64,000 bases of DNA from Alphaproteobacteria bacterium (GTDB lineage: Bacteria > Pseudomonadota > Alphaproteobacteria > Rickettsiales > JABCZZ01), in the NCBI GenBank assembly GCA_013289445.1, contig JABCZZ010000001.1, positions 1 to 64,000 of the forward strand. Direction: 5' to 3'. The notes under the pieces are model-generated. The model searched no databases and was not told the DNA's origin. It saw nothing but the letters and a program-made list of their open reading frames with translations. This document shows, piece after piece, positions 37,514 through 47,477 of this stretch; the first letter of the stretch is position 1; each line of letters opens with the position of its first letter. The translations under genes and the position numbers were made by a program.

Positions 37514-39697
37514 TTAGGCGCGTTTTTCACGACGCGGACGTTCGCCGCGCTCGCTGTCATCACGCGGAGGACGGGGCTTGGACGGGCTGACCTTGTCAGA
37601 AATGTCCTCACCGGTCTGCTGATCGACAACTTTCATCGACAGGCGAACCTTACCACGCTCGATATCAATCACTTTGACCTTGACCGTATCGCCTTCGTTG
37701 ACAATGTCGGTGACCTTTTCCACACGGCGATCGGCCATTTCGCTGATATGCACGAGGCCGTCTTTGCTGCCGAGGAAGTTCACGAATGCGCCGAAATCGA
37801 CGATACGAACCACCTTGCCTTCATAGATCTTGCCGATTTCCGCTTCGGCGACAATGGACTGAATCCAGTCTACAGCTGCTTTGCCCTGGTCGGAATTGAC
37901 TGCGGCAACGCGTACTGTGCCGTCATCTTCGATATCCACCTTAGCACCGGTCTTTTCGCAGATTTCACGAATGACTTTGCCGCCGGTGCCGATGATCTCG
38001 CGGATTTTATCCTTGGGAACCTGAATGGTGGTGATGCGCGGAGCATTCTGGTTGACGTCGCCACGCGCCGAGGTCAGCGCCTTGGCCATTTCGCCAAGGA
38101 TATGCGCGCGGCCGGCTTTCGCCTGCGTGAGCGCCACTTTCATGATCTCTTCGGTGATACCGTTGATTTTGATGTCCATCTGCAGTGCGGTGATACCGTT
38201 GGTGGTACCGGCCACTTTGAAGTCCATGTCGCCCAGATGATCTTCATCACCCATGATGTCGGAAAGAACAACGAACTTGTCTTTTTCCTTGATAAGACCC
38301 ATCGCAATACCTGCCACCGGGCTTGCCAGAGGAACGCCTGCATCCATCATCGCAAGCGAAGTGCCGCAGACCGTTGCCATCGAGGACGAGCCGTTGGATT
38401 CGGTAATTTCCGACACAATACGAATTGTGTAAGGGAAACTTTCCTTGGTGGGCATTAACGGGCGGATGGCGCGCCAGGCGAGCTTGCCGTGACCGATTTC
38501 GCGACGCCCGGGACCGCTCATGCGCCCCACTTCACCGACCGAGAACGGGGGGAAGTTGTAATGCAGCATGAAGGGCTCGGTATATTCACCGTCGAGCGCA
38601 TCGATACGCTGCTCATCCATACTGGTGCCGAGCGTGGCTACCACGAGCGCCTGGGTTTCGCCGCGGGTAAAGAGCGCCGCACCGTGCACCTTGGGCAGCA
38701 CACCTACTTCAGCAACAATCTGGCGCACATCAGCCGGGTTACGACCATCGATACGCTTGCTGCTTGCGACCATATCGCCACGCACCACATCGCTCTCAAG
38801 CGCTTTAAACAGGCGCTTCACCTGCACGGGCGAATATTCTGCTTCGACCAGCGGTGCGCAGATTTCGTTCTTGATTTCATCAAGATGGGTAGAGCGTTCC
38901 TGCTTGCCGCGAATCTTGAAGGCCTCACGCAGCTTGCTTTCACCCGCCGCCTTGAGTTTTGATTTCACTTCGCCTTCCTTGGGATCTTCAGCCAGTTCCC
39001 ATGCATCCTTCGCCGCTTCTTCCGCAAGCGAGATGATGGCATCGATGACGGGCTGGAAATGCTTGTGACCGAACATCACGGCGCTGAGCATGACTTCCTC
39101 GGAAAGCTGCTGTGCTTCCGATTCCACCATGAGCACGGAGCTCTGCGTACCGGCAACCACGAGGTCAAGCTTGTTGGCGGGGTCCTTGAGTTCGCTCTTG
39201 GTCGGATTGATGATATATTCGCCGTTGGCGTAACCTACGCGGCCGGCGGCAATCGGGCCCATGAACGGAATACCTGAAAGGGTAAGCGCGGCCGAGGCGC
39301 CGACGAGTGCCACGATATCCGGATCGTTTTCCAGATCATGCGAGAGCAGCGTGCAGACCACCTGTACTTCATTGAAGAAACCATCCGGAAACAACGGGCG
39401 GATAGGACGGTCAATGAGACGCGAGGTCAGAATTTCTTTTTCGGTCGGGCGGCCTTCGCGCTTGAAAAATCCTCCCGGGATTTTGCCGGCAGCGTAGCTT
39501 TTTTCCTGGTAGTTCACCGTGAGCGGGAAGAAATCCGTATCCGGTTTGGCTTTCTTCATGCCTACGACCGTGCAGAGCACGATGGTTTCGCCGTAAGTGG
39601 CGAGCACTGCGCCGTCCGCCTGGCGTGCGATTTTTCCGGTCTCAAGGGTCAGCGTACGGCCGCCCCACTGAATCTGTCTTTTGGTAACTTTAAACAT
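37514..39697 (-). CDS. pnp: Pnp, polynucleotide phosphorylase
   Basis: 3'-to-5' phosphorolytic exoribonuclease of the RNA decay machinery. 727 residues: two RNase PH domains (about 10-145 and 320-545) with an all-alpha linker, a KH domain with [14 protein letters not shown] (about 568-581) and an S1 domain (about 622-692, [15 protein letters not shown]), then a basic Arg/Pro tail. AAAAGGACT precedes the ATG. It is the last gene of the rimP-pnp operon and ends at the terminator at 37467. The 112 bases between rpsO and pnp hold no gene and no clear hairpin that I could see; in other bacteria this leader carries an RNase III site for autoregulation. Confidence 0.97.
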   Translation of the reverse strand: MFKVTKRQIQWGGRTLTLETGKIARQADGAVLATYGETIVLCTVVGMKKAKPDTDFFPLTVNYQEKSYAAGKIPGGFFKREGRPTEKEILTSRLIDRPIRPLFPDGFFNEVQVVCTLLSHDLENDPDIVALVGASAALTLSGIPFMGPIAAGRVGYANGEYIINPTKSELKDPANKLDLVVAGTQSSVLMVESEAQQLSEEVMLSAVMFGHKHFQPVIDAIISLAEEAAKDAWELAEDPKEGEVKSKLKAAGESKLREAFKIRGKQERSTHLDEIKNEICAPLVEAEYSPVQVKRLFKALESDVVRGDMVASSKRIDGRNPADVRQIVAEVGVLPKVHGAALFTRGETQALVVATLGTSMDEQRIDALDGEYTEPFMLHYNFPPFSVGEVGRMSGPGRREIGHGKLAWRAIRPLMPTKESFPYTIRIVSEITESNGSSSMATVCGTSLAMMDAGVPLASPVAGIAMGLIKEKDKFVVLSDIMGDEDHLGDMDFKVAGTTNGITALQMDIKINGITEEIMKVALTQAKAGRAHILGEMAKALTSARGDVNQNAPRITTIQVPKDKIREIIGTGGKVIREICEKTGAKVDIEDDGTVRVAAVNSDQGKAAVDWIQSIVAEAEIGKIYEGKVVRIVDFGAFVNFLGSKDGLVHISEMADRRVEKVTDIVNEGDTVKVKVIDIERGKVRLSMKVVDQQTGEDISDKVSPSKPRPPRDDSERGERPRREKRA

Positions 39698-39809
39698 GCA
39701 TAGTCCTTTTCAACTTAACGTCCCCAATTTCTTTACTTCCAAACAGGCAGGGGAGATTTGCCCATCCAAACATTTTTTAATTAGCCAGTTCCCTGTTAAA
39801 CCCGGCAGG

Positions 39810-40127
39810 TTATTTACGCAGGCCGAGTTTCTTGATGACCTCTGCGTAGCTCTCGGGGTTCTTGGCTTTAAGATATTCAAGCAGGCGCTTGCGGCGTCCG
39901 ACCATGATGAGCAGGCCACGGCGCGAATGATGGTCCTTCTTGTGTGTTTCAAAATGCGATGACAGGCCATTGATCCGGTCGGTAAGCAGCGCAATCTGCA
40001 CTTCGGGTGATCCGGTATCGTTCTTGCCAGTTGCGAAATCTTTGATGACCTTGGTCTTGGCGGTCTGTTTCTGGGTGGTCGGCTTTTTTACTTTGGTCTC
40101 GGTCTTTTTGGCTTCAGCAGTCGACAT
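39810..40127 (-). CDS. rpsO: RpsO, 30S ribosomal protein S15
   Basis: Binds 16S rRNA and nucleates the platform of the small subunit. The conserved part starts near residue 26 ([18 protein letters not shown]) and includes [12 protein letters not shown] and the C-terminal LGLRK. At 105 residues it is about 16 longer than E. coli S15; the added N-terminus is Lys/Thr-rich. A Shine-Dalgarno (GGAGAA) just before the ATG supports this longer form. In-frame alternatives inside are not obvious. Lies between truB and pnp as usual. Confidence 0.96.
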   Translation of the reverse strand: MSTAEAKKTETKVKKPTTQKQTAKTKVIKDFATGKNDTGSPEVQIALLTDRINGLSSHFETHKKDHHSRRGLLIMVGRRKRLLEYLKAKNPESYAEVIKKLGLRK

Positions 40128-40140
40128 CGGGATTCTCCAT

Positions 40141-41034
40141 TTATGGGTTAAGGTTAAAAACTCTTATCGGCTTAAGCCGGCCGGCTGTCACTTCTGCAAG
40201 TGCCACGATCTGGCCATCACAGAGCGCCTTGTATTTTCCATCCGGGTTAGATACGGGGGTGGATTGTCCTTGGCGCAGGGCAGTTGCTTGCTTAGGATCC
40301 ACGTTGATTGCCAGGATGTCGTCCAGCGCAAATTCAATGGGAACCCATGCCTTTAAGAGCGCGGCATTATGCACAGATTGAGCTAGTTTATCCAGCGAAA
40401 TCGCCTCGCTTTCTCTAAATTTGCCCACCGCGGTGCGCCGCAGCATCGAGATATAGCCAAGCGTATTGATTTTTATGGATAAATCACGTGCCAACGCACG
40501 GATATATGTGCCTTTCCCGCATGTCACCTCACATGTAGCGCGAAGTATTCCATCCGGCCCCGTTTCCACCTCGGTTAATACGAAGGAATGCACTTCTACG
40601 GGCCGGGGTTCCAATACCACTTCTTCCCCTGCCCGCGCCATTTTATAGGCGCGCTCGCCCGCTACTTTGATGGCTGAGTAAACAGGCGGTATCTGCTGCA
40701 AGATACCGGTGAAGGAAATCAATGCTGCTTCTATAGCGCCACGTGAAGGCAAGATGTGCGTGCGGGCGGTTACCGCACCTTCTGCATCGTCCGTATCGCG
40801 CTGTTCGCCGAAGGTTATAGTAAAACGATAGGCTTTTACGGCGCTGGCCACATAATCAAAGGCCTTGGTCGCCTCACCGATGGCGAGCGGCAGCACGCCC
40901 GATGCCAGAGGATCCAGCGTGCCGCCATGACCGATTTTCTTGCAGGCCAGGATTTTTTTGACTTCTGCGACTGCCTTGGCCGAGCTGATACCCAGCGGCT
41001 TATCGAGAATAAGAAAGCCGTGATTCAGAGGCAA
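40141..41034 (-). CDS. truB: TruB, tRNA pseudouridine-55 synthase
   Basis: Makes pseudouridine at position 55 of tRNA. 297 residues. The catalytic Asp41 stands in [12 protein letters not shown], and [20 protein letters not shown] (about 67-86) is the next conserved block. [13 protein letters not shown] (about 174-186) is also diagnostic. The start is a TTG 5 bases after the rbfA stop with TAAGG upstream; no ATG is available before the conserved [11 protein letters not shown], so TTG is accepted. The C-terminal part has a small PUA-like segment. Confidence 0.96.
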   Translation of the reverse strand: MPLNHGFLILDKPLGISSAKAVAEVKKILACKKIGHGGTLDPLASGVLPLAIGEATKAFDYVASAVKAYRFTITFGEQRDTDDAEGAVTARTHILPSRGAIEAALISFTGILQQIPPVYSAIKVAGERAYKMARAGEEVVLEPRPVEVHSFVLTEVETGPDGILRATCEVTCGKGTYIRALARDLSIKINTLGYISMLRRTAVGKFRESEAISLDKLAQSVHNAALLKAWVPIEFALDDILAINVDPKQATALRQGQSTPVSNPDGKYKALCDGQIVALAEVTAGRLKPIRVFNLNP

Positions 41035-41039
41035 ACGCC

Positions 41040-41426
41040 TTACTTCCCTTCAAGGTCACGCGCAACGGCGGGACTTCTGAGCAATTTTTCGATGCGCAGC
41101 GCCTCATCAAACGAATTATCGAGACGGAAATGCACCCGGGGTGCATAGCGCAGTTGCATCTGATCGGAAACAAGCTTGCGCAGGATGGAGGAATTGCGTC
41201 CCAACGCTTCGAGCACCGCTTCCTTGTTATCGCCATTGAGCGGCATCACATAGGCCGTAGCATTCTTCAGATCAGGGCTGATACGCACTTCGGAAACGGT
41301 GATTGGCGTCGCCGTGATAACCGGGTCATAGCACTCGCCGCGCATAAAGATGCCGGCCAGCACATGTCTGATTTCTTCGCCAACCCTGAGCTGGCGCTGC
41401 GTAGGGGGTTTATGTTTATCGCTCAT
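41040..41426 (-). CDS. rbfA: RbfA, ribosome-binding factor A
   Basis: Single-KH cold-shock factor for 16S rRNA 5' end maturation. 128 residues from the ATG at 41426; a longer frame to 41474 would run into infB and adds a non-conserved segment. RVGEEIRHVLAGIF (about 14-27) and VSEVRISPDLKNATAYV (about 45-61) match the family. It starts 7 bases after the infB stop, between infB and truB as expected. Confidence 0.95.
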   Translation of the reverse strand: MSDKHKPPTQRQLRVGEEIRHVLAGIFMRGECYDPVITATPITVSEVRISPDLKNATAYVMPLNGDNKEAVLEALGRNSSILRKLVSDQMQLRYAPRVHFRLDNSFDEALRIEKLLRSPAVARDLEGK

Positions 41427-41433
41427 AGCGCGC

Positions 41434-43908
41434 CTAGACTGTCCTTGCCACTTCCTCAACTTCGTAAGCTTCAATCATGTCGCTTACGCGGATATCCTCA
41501 TAATTCTCAAACGCCATGCCGCATTCTGTACCTTGATTCACTTCCTTCACGTCATCTTTGAAGCGACGAAGTGTTTTGAGCGTACCGGTGTGAATGACCA
41601 CGTTGTCGCGTAACAGGCGGACTTTGGCGCCACGTTTCACAATGCCTTCGATTACCATGCAACCTGCAATCTTGCCGTATTTGCTGAGGTTGAACACTTC
41701 GCGAATTTCGGCGTAGCCAAGGAAGTTTTCCTGCAGCGTCGGCGAAAGCATGCCTGAGAGCGCCGCTTTGATATCCTCCACAACGTCGTAGATAATCGAG
41801 TAATAGCGGATATTCACCTTGTCACGTGCCGCGAGGTCACGCGCCTGATTGGTAGCGCGCACATTAAAGCCGATGATGAGTGCGCGGGTGGCATTGGCAA
41901 GCGTTACATCGGATTCGGTAATGGCACCCACGCCTGAATGCAGCACGCGAACCATGACCTCATCACCCGAAAATTTCTGCACGCTCTGAGCAATCGCCTC
42001 GGCAGAACCTTGCACGTCGGACTTGATAATAACCGCCAGCTCTTTAGCCTTGGTGCCAGCGGAGGCGGCAAACAGGCTATCAAGCGATTTGACGGAAAGC
42101 AGGTTCTGCGCCGTACGGTTGCGCTGTGCACGGTACTCAGTGATGTCACGTGCGGTCTTTTCGTCTTCCACCACGTCGAATTCATCACCGGCTTCGGGCG
42201 GATGCAGAAGACCCAGTATCTCTACCGGCTGCGATGGGCCAGCGGACTCAATCGGGCGGCCTTTATCGTCAAGAATGGCACGCACTTTACCGTAACTGGC
42301 ACCGGCCACCACAATGGTTCCGACTTTGAGCGTACCTTTTTGCACAAGCACTGTGGTGACGACACCGCGGCCGCGATCGATCTTGGCTTCCACCACAGCA
42401 CCGGAAGCGGCGCGATCGGGATTAGCCTTGAGTTCAAGCACTTCCGCCTGCAGTAAAATAGCCTCCTGCAGTTTATCCAGGCCTTCGCCGGTCTTGGCCG
42501 ATACAGGAACGACGATAACGTCGCCGCCGAATTCTTCGGGAACGAGTTCATAGCTCATCAGTTCAGTCTTCACGCGGTTAGCGTCGGCGCCGGGTTTATC
42601 GATTTTATTAACAGCAACGATAATGGGTACTTTGGCCGCTTTGGCGTGGCTGATGGCTTCCTTGGTTTGCTCCATGATGCCGTCATCTGCTGCGACGACG
42701 AGCACGACGATATCGGTGACTTTCGCACCGCGCGCACGCATGGCGGTAAACGCCTCATGACCCGGAGTGTCAAGGAAGGTGATCTTTTCATCCTTACCCA
42801 GCATGACCTGGTACGCACCGATATGCTGAGTGATGCCGCCAGCTTCACCCGCAGCCACATCCGTTTTGCGCATGGCATCAAGCAGCGAGGTTTTGCCGTG
42901 GTCGACATGGCCCATGATGGTCACGACCGGCGCGCGCGGCTTCAGTGTAGCGGCATCGTCTTGATCGTTTTCCTGTTTAAGTACGTTTTCAACGTCACCT
43001 TCGGTGACACGCTTAAGCTTATGGCCAAATTCCGTGACAATGAGTTCGGCAGTGTCGGCGTCAATGGTCTGATTGACGGTCACCATGGTGCCCATTTTCA
43101 TGAGCGACTTCACCACATCGACAGCACGCTCTGCCATACGGTTGGCAAGTTCCTGCACGGTAATCGCTTCGGGGATGACCACTTCGCGCACCACTTTTTC
43201 CTGCGCGGCACTGCCACCCATTTCTGCGCGCTTTGCCTTTTCGCGCTGACGGCGTACAGAAGCAAGGCTGCGCACGCGCTCTTCGGACATATTGAGCGCC
43301 TGATTGACGGTAATTTTACCGGAATTACGGCGCACTTCATCACCGCGACGCAGTTTCATCTTGGAAGGTTTTACCTCCGTGCGTTCGGGAGTCGCTTCCT
43401 CTTCGCCTTCTGTAGCGCCCTTTACCCCAGGCCTGCTCACCGGTTTTACGATATTGAGCTTGGCGTCGGTGCGGCTTTTGGGAGAATTGTCTTCTTCAAA
43501 AACAATTTCCTTGAGCGGCTTTTTATCATAGACCATCGCCGAGCTTGGCGTAGGAAGCGCGCGGGGCTCGTCGTTGCCACGCACATGTGCATGCTCCAAC
43601 GCACGCATGCGCGCCTGGCGCTCCTCATCGGTAAGATGCGCATCCTCCTCATCAGGGCCGCTCTTGCCGGGGAACGGCTTCTCTACTGCTTCCTGTTGCG
43701 CAGCTCCCGCGCCCTTTTTGAGCTCGACCATCCTGCCGCCGTCGTTGCTCGTAAAGGTGCGCGTCTTGCGCACTTCCACCGTCACCGTTTTAGATCGGCC
43801 GTGCTGGAAGTTCTGCTTTACCTTGCCACTTTCCACGGTTTTCGTAAGCTCCAGGCGGCTGGGCCTGGCCATGGCAAGTGGTTCTTTTTTAGCGTTATCG
43901 TCGTTCAT
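41434..43908 (-). CDS. infB: InfB, translation initiation factor IF-2
   Basis: GTPase that brings fMet-tRNA to the 30S subunit and promotes subunit joining. 824 residues: an alphaproteobacterial N-terminus ([17 protein letters not shown] near residue 18), a long charged linker, the IF2_N segment ([18 protein letters not shown], about 246-263), then the G domain with GHVDHGKTS (about 332-340), DTPGHEAF and NKIDK, and domains II-IV to the C-terminus. It starts 16 bases after nusA; the small RNA-binding gene ylxR often found here is absent. Confidence 0.97.
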   Translation of the reverse strand: MNDDNAKKEPLAMARPSRLELTKTVESGKVKQNFQHGRSKTVTVEVRKTRTFTSNDGGRMVELKKGAGAAQQEAVEKPFPGKSGPDEEDAHLTDEERQARMRALEHAHVRGNDEPRALPTPSSAMVYDKKPLKEIVFEEDNSPKSRTDAKLNIVKPVSRPGVKGATEGEEEATPERTEVKPSKMKLRRGDEVRRNSGKITVNQALNMSEERVRSLASVRRQREKAKRAEMGGSAAQEKVVREVVIPEAITVQELANRMAERAVDVVKSLMKMGTMVTVNQTIDADTAELIVTEFGHKLKRVTEGDVENVLKQENDQDDAATLKPRAPVVTIMGHVDHGKTSLLDAMRKTDVAAGEAGGITQHIGAYQVMLGKDEKITFLDTPGHEAFTAMRARGAKVTDIVVLVVAADDGIMEQTKEAISHAKAAKVPIIVAVNKIDKPGADANRVKTELMSYELVPEEFGGDVIVVPVSAKTGEGLDKLQEAILLQAEVLELKANPDRAASGAVVEAKIDRGRGVVTTVLVQKGTLKVGTIVVAGASYGKVRAILDDKGRPIESAGPSQPVEILGLLHPPEAGDEFDVVEDEKTARDITEYRAQRNRTAQNLLSVKSLDSLFAASAGTKAKELAVIIKSDVQGSAEAIAQSVQKFSGDEVMVRVLHSGVGAITESDVTLANATRALIIGFNVRATNQARDLAARDKVNIRYYSIIYDVVEDIKAALSGMLSPTLQENFLGYAEIREVFNLSKYGKIAGCMVIEGIVKRGAKVRLLRDNVVIHTGTLKTLRRFKDDVKEVNQGTECGMAFENYEDIRVSDMIEAYEVEEVARTV

Positions 43909-43924
43909 TCATTATACCTGTTGA

Positions 43925-45448
43925 TTACGCTTTCTTTTCGTCGTCGCCGTCAAACCAATGTGCGCGCGCCTTCATGATCATCGCATCGATCTCTTCAGGC
44001 GACAGACGCACATGCGGTACGATATCGAGGAATTCCGCACGCGATAAGTCGGCAAAATCATCGAGAGTGAGAATCTTGCCTTCACCGAGCTTAATCAGCG
44101 CGTCGTTGGGCAAGCCGAGTTCCAGAAGTTTCTCATCCATGCCGAGTTCACGAAGTTTTTCTTCGGCAACTTTCTTCTGCGCTTCGAGCCAGTCACGCGC
44201 ACGCGCACGCAGCTCGCTTGCCACACCTTCATCGAAACCTTCGATGGAAGTAAGGTCTTCAAGCGGAACGTAGGCCACTTCTTCCACTGTGGTAAAGCCT
44301 TCGGTTACCAGCAGATGGGCGATGACTTCCTCGACGTTGAGCGCATCGGTGAAGAGTTTGGAAAGGCTGTTGAACTCGTCAGCGCGGCGGTTGGATTCGA
44401 CTTCCTCAGTGAGAATGTCAATGTTCCAGCCAACCAGCTGCGATGCCAGACGGACGTTCTGGCCGCGGCGGCCAATGGCCAGACTCAGCTGATCGTCGGG
44501 CACCACCACTTCAATGCGCTGTTTGCTTTCATCGAGCACGACCTTGCTGACTTCGGCGGAAGACAACGCGTTGACGACGAAAGTCGCCGGATCATTGGAC
44601 CATTCGATGATGTCAATCTTCTCACCCTGCAATTCGCCCACCACCGCCTGCACGCGCGCACCGCGCACGCCGACGCAAGAGAGAACCGGATTAACATTGG
44701 AATCGCGCGACCAGACCGCAATCTTGGCGCGGCTGCCGGGGTCACGGGCCACAGCCTTGATCTCGATGATGCCATCGTAAATTTCCGGCACTTCCTGCGC
44801 GAACAGCTTCGCCATGAATTCAGGACGCGTGCGGGTCAGGAAAATCTGCGGGCCGGTTTTTTCGCGGCGCACATCATAGATATAAGCGCGGATGCGATCT
44901 CCCTGGCGGAACGTTTCGCGCGGGATGAGCTCATCGCGGCGCAAAAAGCCTTCCGTGCGGCCGAAATCAACCGTTACATTGCCATATTCAATACGTTTTA
45001 CCGTGCCGCTGACGATTTCCGCAACGCGATCTTTATATTCTTCGAACTGCTTGTCACGCTCGGCATCGCGCACTTTCTGCACAATCACCTGCTTGGCGGT
45101 CTGCGCGGCAATGCGGCCGAAATCGATCGGAGGCAGCGGATCTTTAATCTGCGCGCCGATTTCAAGCGTCTTGTCTTTGCGCCTAGCCTGAGCCAGCGTG
45201 ATTTGCGTCACTTCGTTTTCCACGGTTTCCACCACATCGGTGATGCGGTACAGGCGGATTTCGCCGGACTTGCGGTCGATTTCCGCTTTGATGTTATGTT
45301 CATGGCCATACTTGCGCCGCCCCGCGACCTGAATCGCGTTCTCCAGCGCTTCGATGACCTGTTCACGGCCAATGCCCTTTTCGCGCGCCACTGCGTCCGC
45401 GATCTGCAGAATTTCCGTATTTCCCATGGTTGAAAGTGCTAACGCCAT
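43925..45448 (-). CDS. nusA: NusA, transcription termination/antitermination factor
   Basis: Binds RNA polymerase and modulates pausing, termination and antitermination. 507 residues: N-terminal polymerase-binding domain (1-130), S1 domain (about 135-200), two KH domains (GVRGARVQAVVGEL near 257 and SLAIGRRGQNVRL near 321), then two helix-hairpin-helix AR repeats (from about 365 to 490) and an acidic tail. GAGGAG lies 3 bases before the ATG. Follows rimP after 16 bases. Confidence 0.97.
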   Translation of the reverse strand: MALALSTMGNTEILQIADAVAREKGIGREQVIEALENAIQVAGRRKYGHEHNIKAEIDRKSGEIRLYRITDVVETVENEVTQITLAQARRKDKTLEIGAQIKDPLPPIDFGRIAAQTAKQVIVQKVRDAERDKQFEEYKDRVAEIVSGTVKRIEYGNVTVDFGRTEGFLRRDELIPRETFRQGDRIRAYIYDVRREKTGPQIFLTRTRPEFMAKLFAQEVPEIYDGIIEIKAVARDPGSRAKIAVWSRDSNVNPVLSCVGVRGARVQAVVGELQGEKIDIIEWSNDPATFVVNALSSAEVSKVVLDESKQRIEVVVPDDQLSLAIGRRGQNVRLASQLVGWNIDILTEEVESNRRADEFNSLSKLFTDALNVEEVIAHLLVTEGFTTVEEVAYVPLEDLTSIEGFDEGVASELRARARDWLEAQKKVAEEKLRELGMDEKLLELGLPNDALIKLGEGKILTLDDFADLSRAEFLDIVPHVRLSPEEIDAMIMKARAHWFDGDDEKKA

Positions 45449-45464
45449 AGTCTCCTCTTTTTCC

Positions 45465-45971
45465 TTACTGTGCGGCGCCGGCGTCGTTCTTGCCGTGCCA
45501 GTTGATTAATTCGTTCGTAAGCAGAAGCTTTGCCGACTGCACCGAATGGTGCGGAATGCGGGCCTGGCCCTCTGCCGTATCCATCACAATCTCCTCGCCT
45601 TCGACCGCCTTGATGCGTCCCTTGAAACGCCGGCGGCCATCGAGCGGCAGCTTCGTTTCAAGCTTTGCTTCAAACCCGGCAAAACGCTCAAAGTCAGCGC
45701 GTTTCACCAGTGGGCGATCAATGCCCGGAGAACTGACTTCGAGCGTGTAAGCTCCCTTGATGGGGTCTTCCACATCGAGCAGCGCCGATACACTGTGGCT
45801 GATGGTCGCACAGTCATCGACGGTCATGTTCTTACCGTCCACGCGCTCGGCCATGATCTGAAGGGTTCGCCTTGCCCCCTCTATCATGCGCACCTGCACC
45901 AAAGCGTAGCCCATGCCTGTAAGCGAAGGCTCAATTATGGCGGCAATGCGATCGTGCAACGTGTGTTCCAT
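45465..45971 (-). CDS. rimP: RimP, ribosome maturation factor
   Basis: Needed for 30S subunit maturation. 168 residues from the ATG at 45971; a GTG two codons upstream (45977) is the alternative. YTLEVSSPGIDRPL (about 95-108) is the family signature and the second domain (GRIKAVEGEEIVMDTAEG) is normal. First gene of the rimP-nusA-infB-rbfA-truB-rpsO-pnp operon. It lacks a clear Shine-Dalgarno: the bases just ahead are the T tract of a terminator-like hairpin (45984-46010), behind a promoter at 46024-46052. Confidence 0.94.
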   Translation of the reverse strand: MEHTLHDRIAAIIEPSLTGMGYALVQVRMIEGARRTLQIMAERVDGKNMTVDDCATISHSVSALLDVEDPIKGAYTLEVSSPGIDRPLVKRADFERFAGFEAKLETKLPLDGRRRFKGRIKAVEGEEIVMDTAEGQARIPHHSVQSAKLLLTNELINWHGKNDAGAAQ

Positions 45972-45983
45972 AGTCACGGTAAT

Positions 45984-46010
45984 AAAAAAGGCGGGCTAAC
46001 CGGCCCACCT
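45984..46010 (-). terminator. Intrinsic terminator-like hairpin in the rimP leader
   Basis: On the minus strand AGGTGGGC (46010-46003) pairs with GCCCGCCT (45996-45989) around a 6-base loop, with one G-T pair, followed by six T (45989-45984). It ends only about 13 bases before the rimP ATG. It can serve as terminator of the gene at 46058-47383, as an attenuator of the rimP operon, or both. Confidence 0.75.
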
Positions 46011-46023
46011 CTTGATTTGCAGG

Positions 46024-46052
46024 GTTATAACCCTGTTACCGCAGTAATTCAA
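46024..46052 (-). promoter_or_regulatory. Promoter of the rimP-nusA-infB operon
   Basis: Reading the minus strand: TTGAAT (46052-46047), spacer of 17 bases, TATAAC (46029-46024). The -10 box lies inside a perfect 14-base palindrome, AGGGTTATAACCCT (46021-46034), a possible operator. Transcription would start around 46017, so the terminator-like hairpin at 46010-45984 would be the very 5' end of the mRNA. Confidence 0.6.
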
Positions 46053-46057
46053 GTGTT

Positions 46058-47383
46058 TTAATGGCTATGGGCTATAGCTTGGCCAGCCGGGGCCATAGTG
46101 GGGGTGGAAGGCTTGCTTACTTGGGCAAGCGCGGCTCCTGTACCCTCTTTTAAGGCACCTTCATTCTCTTTGGGAATCTTGGCAAGGTCGTCTGCCGAAA
46201 ACTCAATTCTTGCATTCAAAATGCCGTTTTCGATGCGCACATTCTTTTTTATGCCGGTCTGCTGCGCCATTTCTTCTGTGGAGGGGCCTTCGTTACCCTG
46301 ACGCATGATCTTGGCAAGATCCTGCTTAAGCTGATCGGGCACCAGATCTTTCATCTCTGCCTTTTTCTCGGCCGCAGCAACAGCAGCTTCTTTTGCTTTT
46401 GACTCTTCATGCGTTTGTTTGCCTACCACGCCATCGGCAATCGTGTTGCCAAGCCGTGTGCTGATTTTTTCGCCGGTTGTCAGGCCCACAGCGCCGTCTA
46501 CCAGCGATGAGCCGGGGACAAGATCTTCGCCCGCGCGTGTCGTTTCTCTGACCGTGCCGCTTACCAGCGTGTGGGCCGCACGTCCGAAATTGCCGTTGAG
46601 TACATCTCCCGTGGTCTCACCTACTATGCCTGCCGCCCCCACTGTCAAGGCAGTCGCGGCAGTAACTCCTGGAACCCATCCGACCACCGTCGAGACAGAC
46701 TCCGTGACCGAACCCACTTTCTTCACAGAGTTGCCAGCGATATTGCTTCCTTCGTGCTTCACTTCGGATTTTTGTGCTTTTTCAGAGGCGTGTGGAACAT
46801 TTTTTGCCGCTATATGTTTAGGTTGCTCTGCGGCTTTTGGCTTTTCATTATTCGCTTTATCGCCAAAAAGTCCTGCAATTCTATTGCTAATACCGGTGTC
46901 CACACTATGGCCCACAGTATCACCGCTTACCTTATTGGAAACCAGCGAAGAGCCGAATTTTACTCCATCCAGCCATTCCGCGCCGGGGATGGCCGTTGCA
47001 ATAGTGCCGGCGATTCCGCCAAACGTATCACCTATTGCTCTGCCCACTTTACCAAAGGCTTTGCCCACGCGCAGATGCAGCGCATCATTGAGACCGGCAC
47101 CGACATCTTCCGTTACTTTGGCCGCTGTGCCTGCGGCATAGATAGTGGCTCCGCCCGCATGATCCAGCACCTCGGCTGCAACATCCACGCCCGGCACAAA
47201 ATCGAGCGCCATGAGTACGTCTTGGCCTCTGCCTGCGAATGACTGTGCTATATTGGCCGCGTTGCCAAGTTTGCCACGATGATTTTCAACGGCCTGTCCT
47301 GCCTCGGACACAATTTTTTTGCCGTTCTGCAGAGTCTGATCGGCTTTTTCGGCGCTGTTTATAAGATTCGTAAGAGCGACCAT
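46058..47383 (-). CDS. Unrecognised Gly/Ala-rich protein with internal duplication
   Basis: 441-residue protein I cannot assign. It is rich in Gly, Ala, Val and Thr with moderately hydrophobic stretches (about 60-90, 108-135, 235-262) of glycine-zipper character. A [VI]PG landmark recurs: VPGV at 63, IPGA at 132, VPGV at 237, VPGS at 289, and the pair IPG-x2-LDG / VPG-x2-LVDG suggests that about 60-175 and 235-320 are duplicated units. A Lys/Ala/Glu linker (177-215) separates them; 328-365 is a charged helix. No signal peptide. It stands alone between trmB and rimP with its own likely promoter and terminator. Such composition occurs in secreted pore-formers and effectors, but that is speculation. 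Confidence 0.6.
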   Translation of the reverse strand: MVALTNLINSAEKADQTLQNGKKIVSEAGQAVENHRGKLGNAANIAQSFAGRGQDVLMALDFVPGVDVAAEVLDHAGGATIYAAGTAAKVTEDVGAGLNDALHLRVGKAFGKVGRAIGDTFGGIAGTIATAIPGAEWLDGVKFGSSLVSNKVSGDTVGHSVDTGISNRIAGLFGDKANNEKPKAAEQPKHIAAKNVPHASEKAQKSEVKHEGSNIAGNSVKKVGSVTESVSTVVGWVPGVTAATALTVGAAGIVGETTGDVLNGNFGRAAHTLVSGTVRETTRAGEDLVPGSSLVDGAVGLTTGEKISTRLGNTIADGVVGKQTHEESKAKEAAVAAAEKKAEMKDLVPDQLKQDLAKIMRQGNEGPSTEEMAQQTGIKKNVRIENGILNARIEFSADDLAKIPKENEGALKEGTGAALAQVSKPSTPTMAPAGQAIAHSH

Positions 47384-47416
47384 TGATAACCTGGGAAGGT
47401 CTTCATTTATCCCTCA

Positions 47417-47422
47417 ATTATA
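47417..47422 (-). promoter_or_regulatory. Perfect -10 box upstream of the unknown gene
   Basis: Minus strand TATAAT at 47422-47417, 33 bases before the ATG at 47383. I see no good -35 at 16-18 bases. Transcription would begin near 47410. The gap also holds two short inverted repeats (around 47450-47475) without a T tract. Confidence 0.35.
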
Positions 47423-47477
47423 GCTTTTTGGCCTTAATAAAGTGTGAATATCTTGTGAAGATGCAAATACTTGTATT

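Noticed and set aside
37493..38458. 321-residue open frame on + strand, antisense to pnp
   Set aside because: Shadow frame; begins inside the clpS-pnp terminator region and has no domain.
43900..43920. TATAAT just before infB as an internal promoter
   Set aside because: No -35 at a proper distance, and the sequence lies across the nusA stop and infB start where the bases are constrained.
42646..43977. 443-residue open frame on + strand, antisense to infB
   Set aside because: Mirror of the infB coding frame; rich in His/Phe/Leu with no family pattern, while infB is certain.
44315..45433. 372-residue open frame on + strand, antisense to nusA
   Set aside because: Shadow frame of a sure gene; no start signal or conserved motif.
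47449..47475. Two short inverted repeats after trmB as a terminator
   Set aside because: Stems of five and six base pairs, AT-rich, no following T tract on the minus strand.
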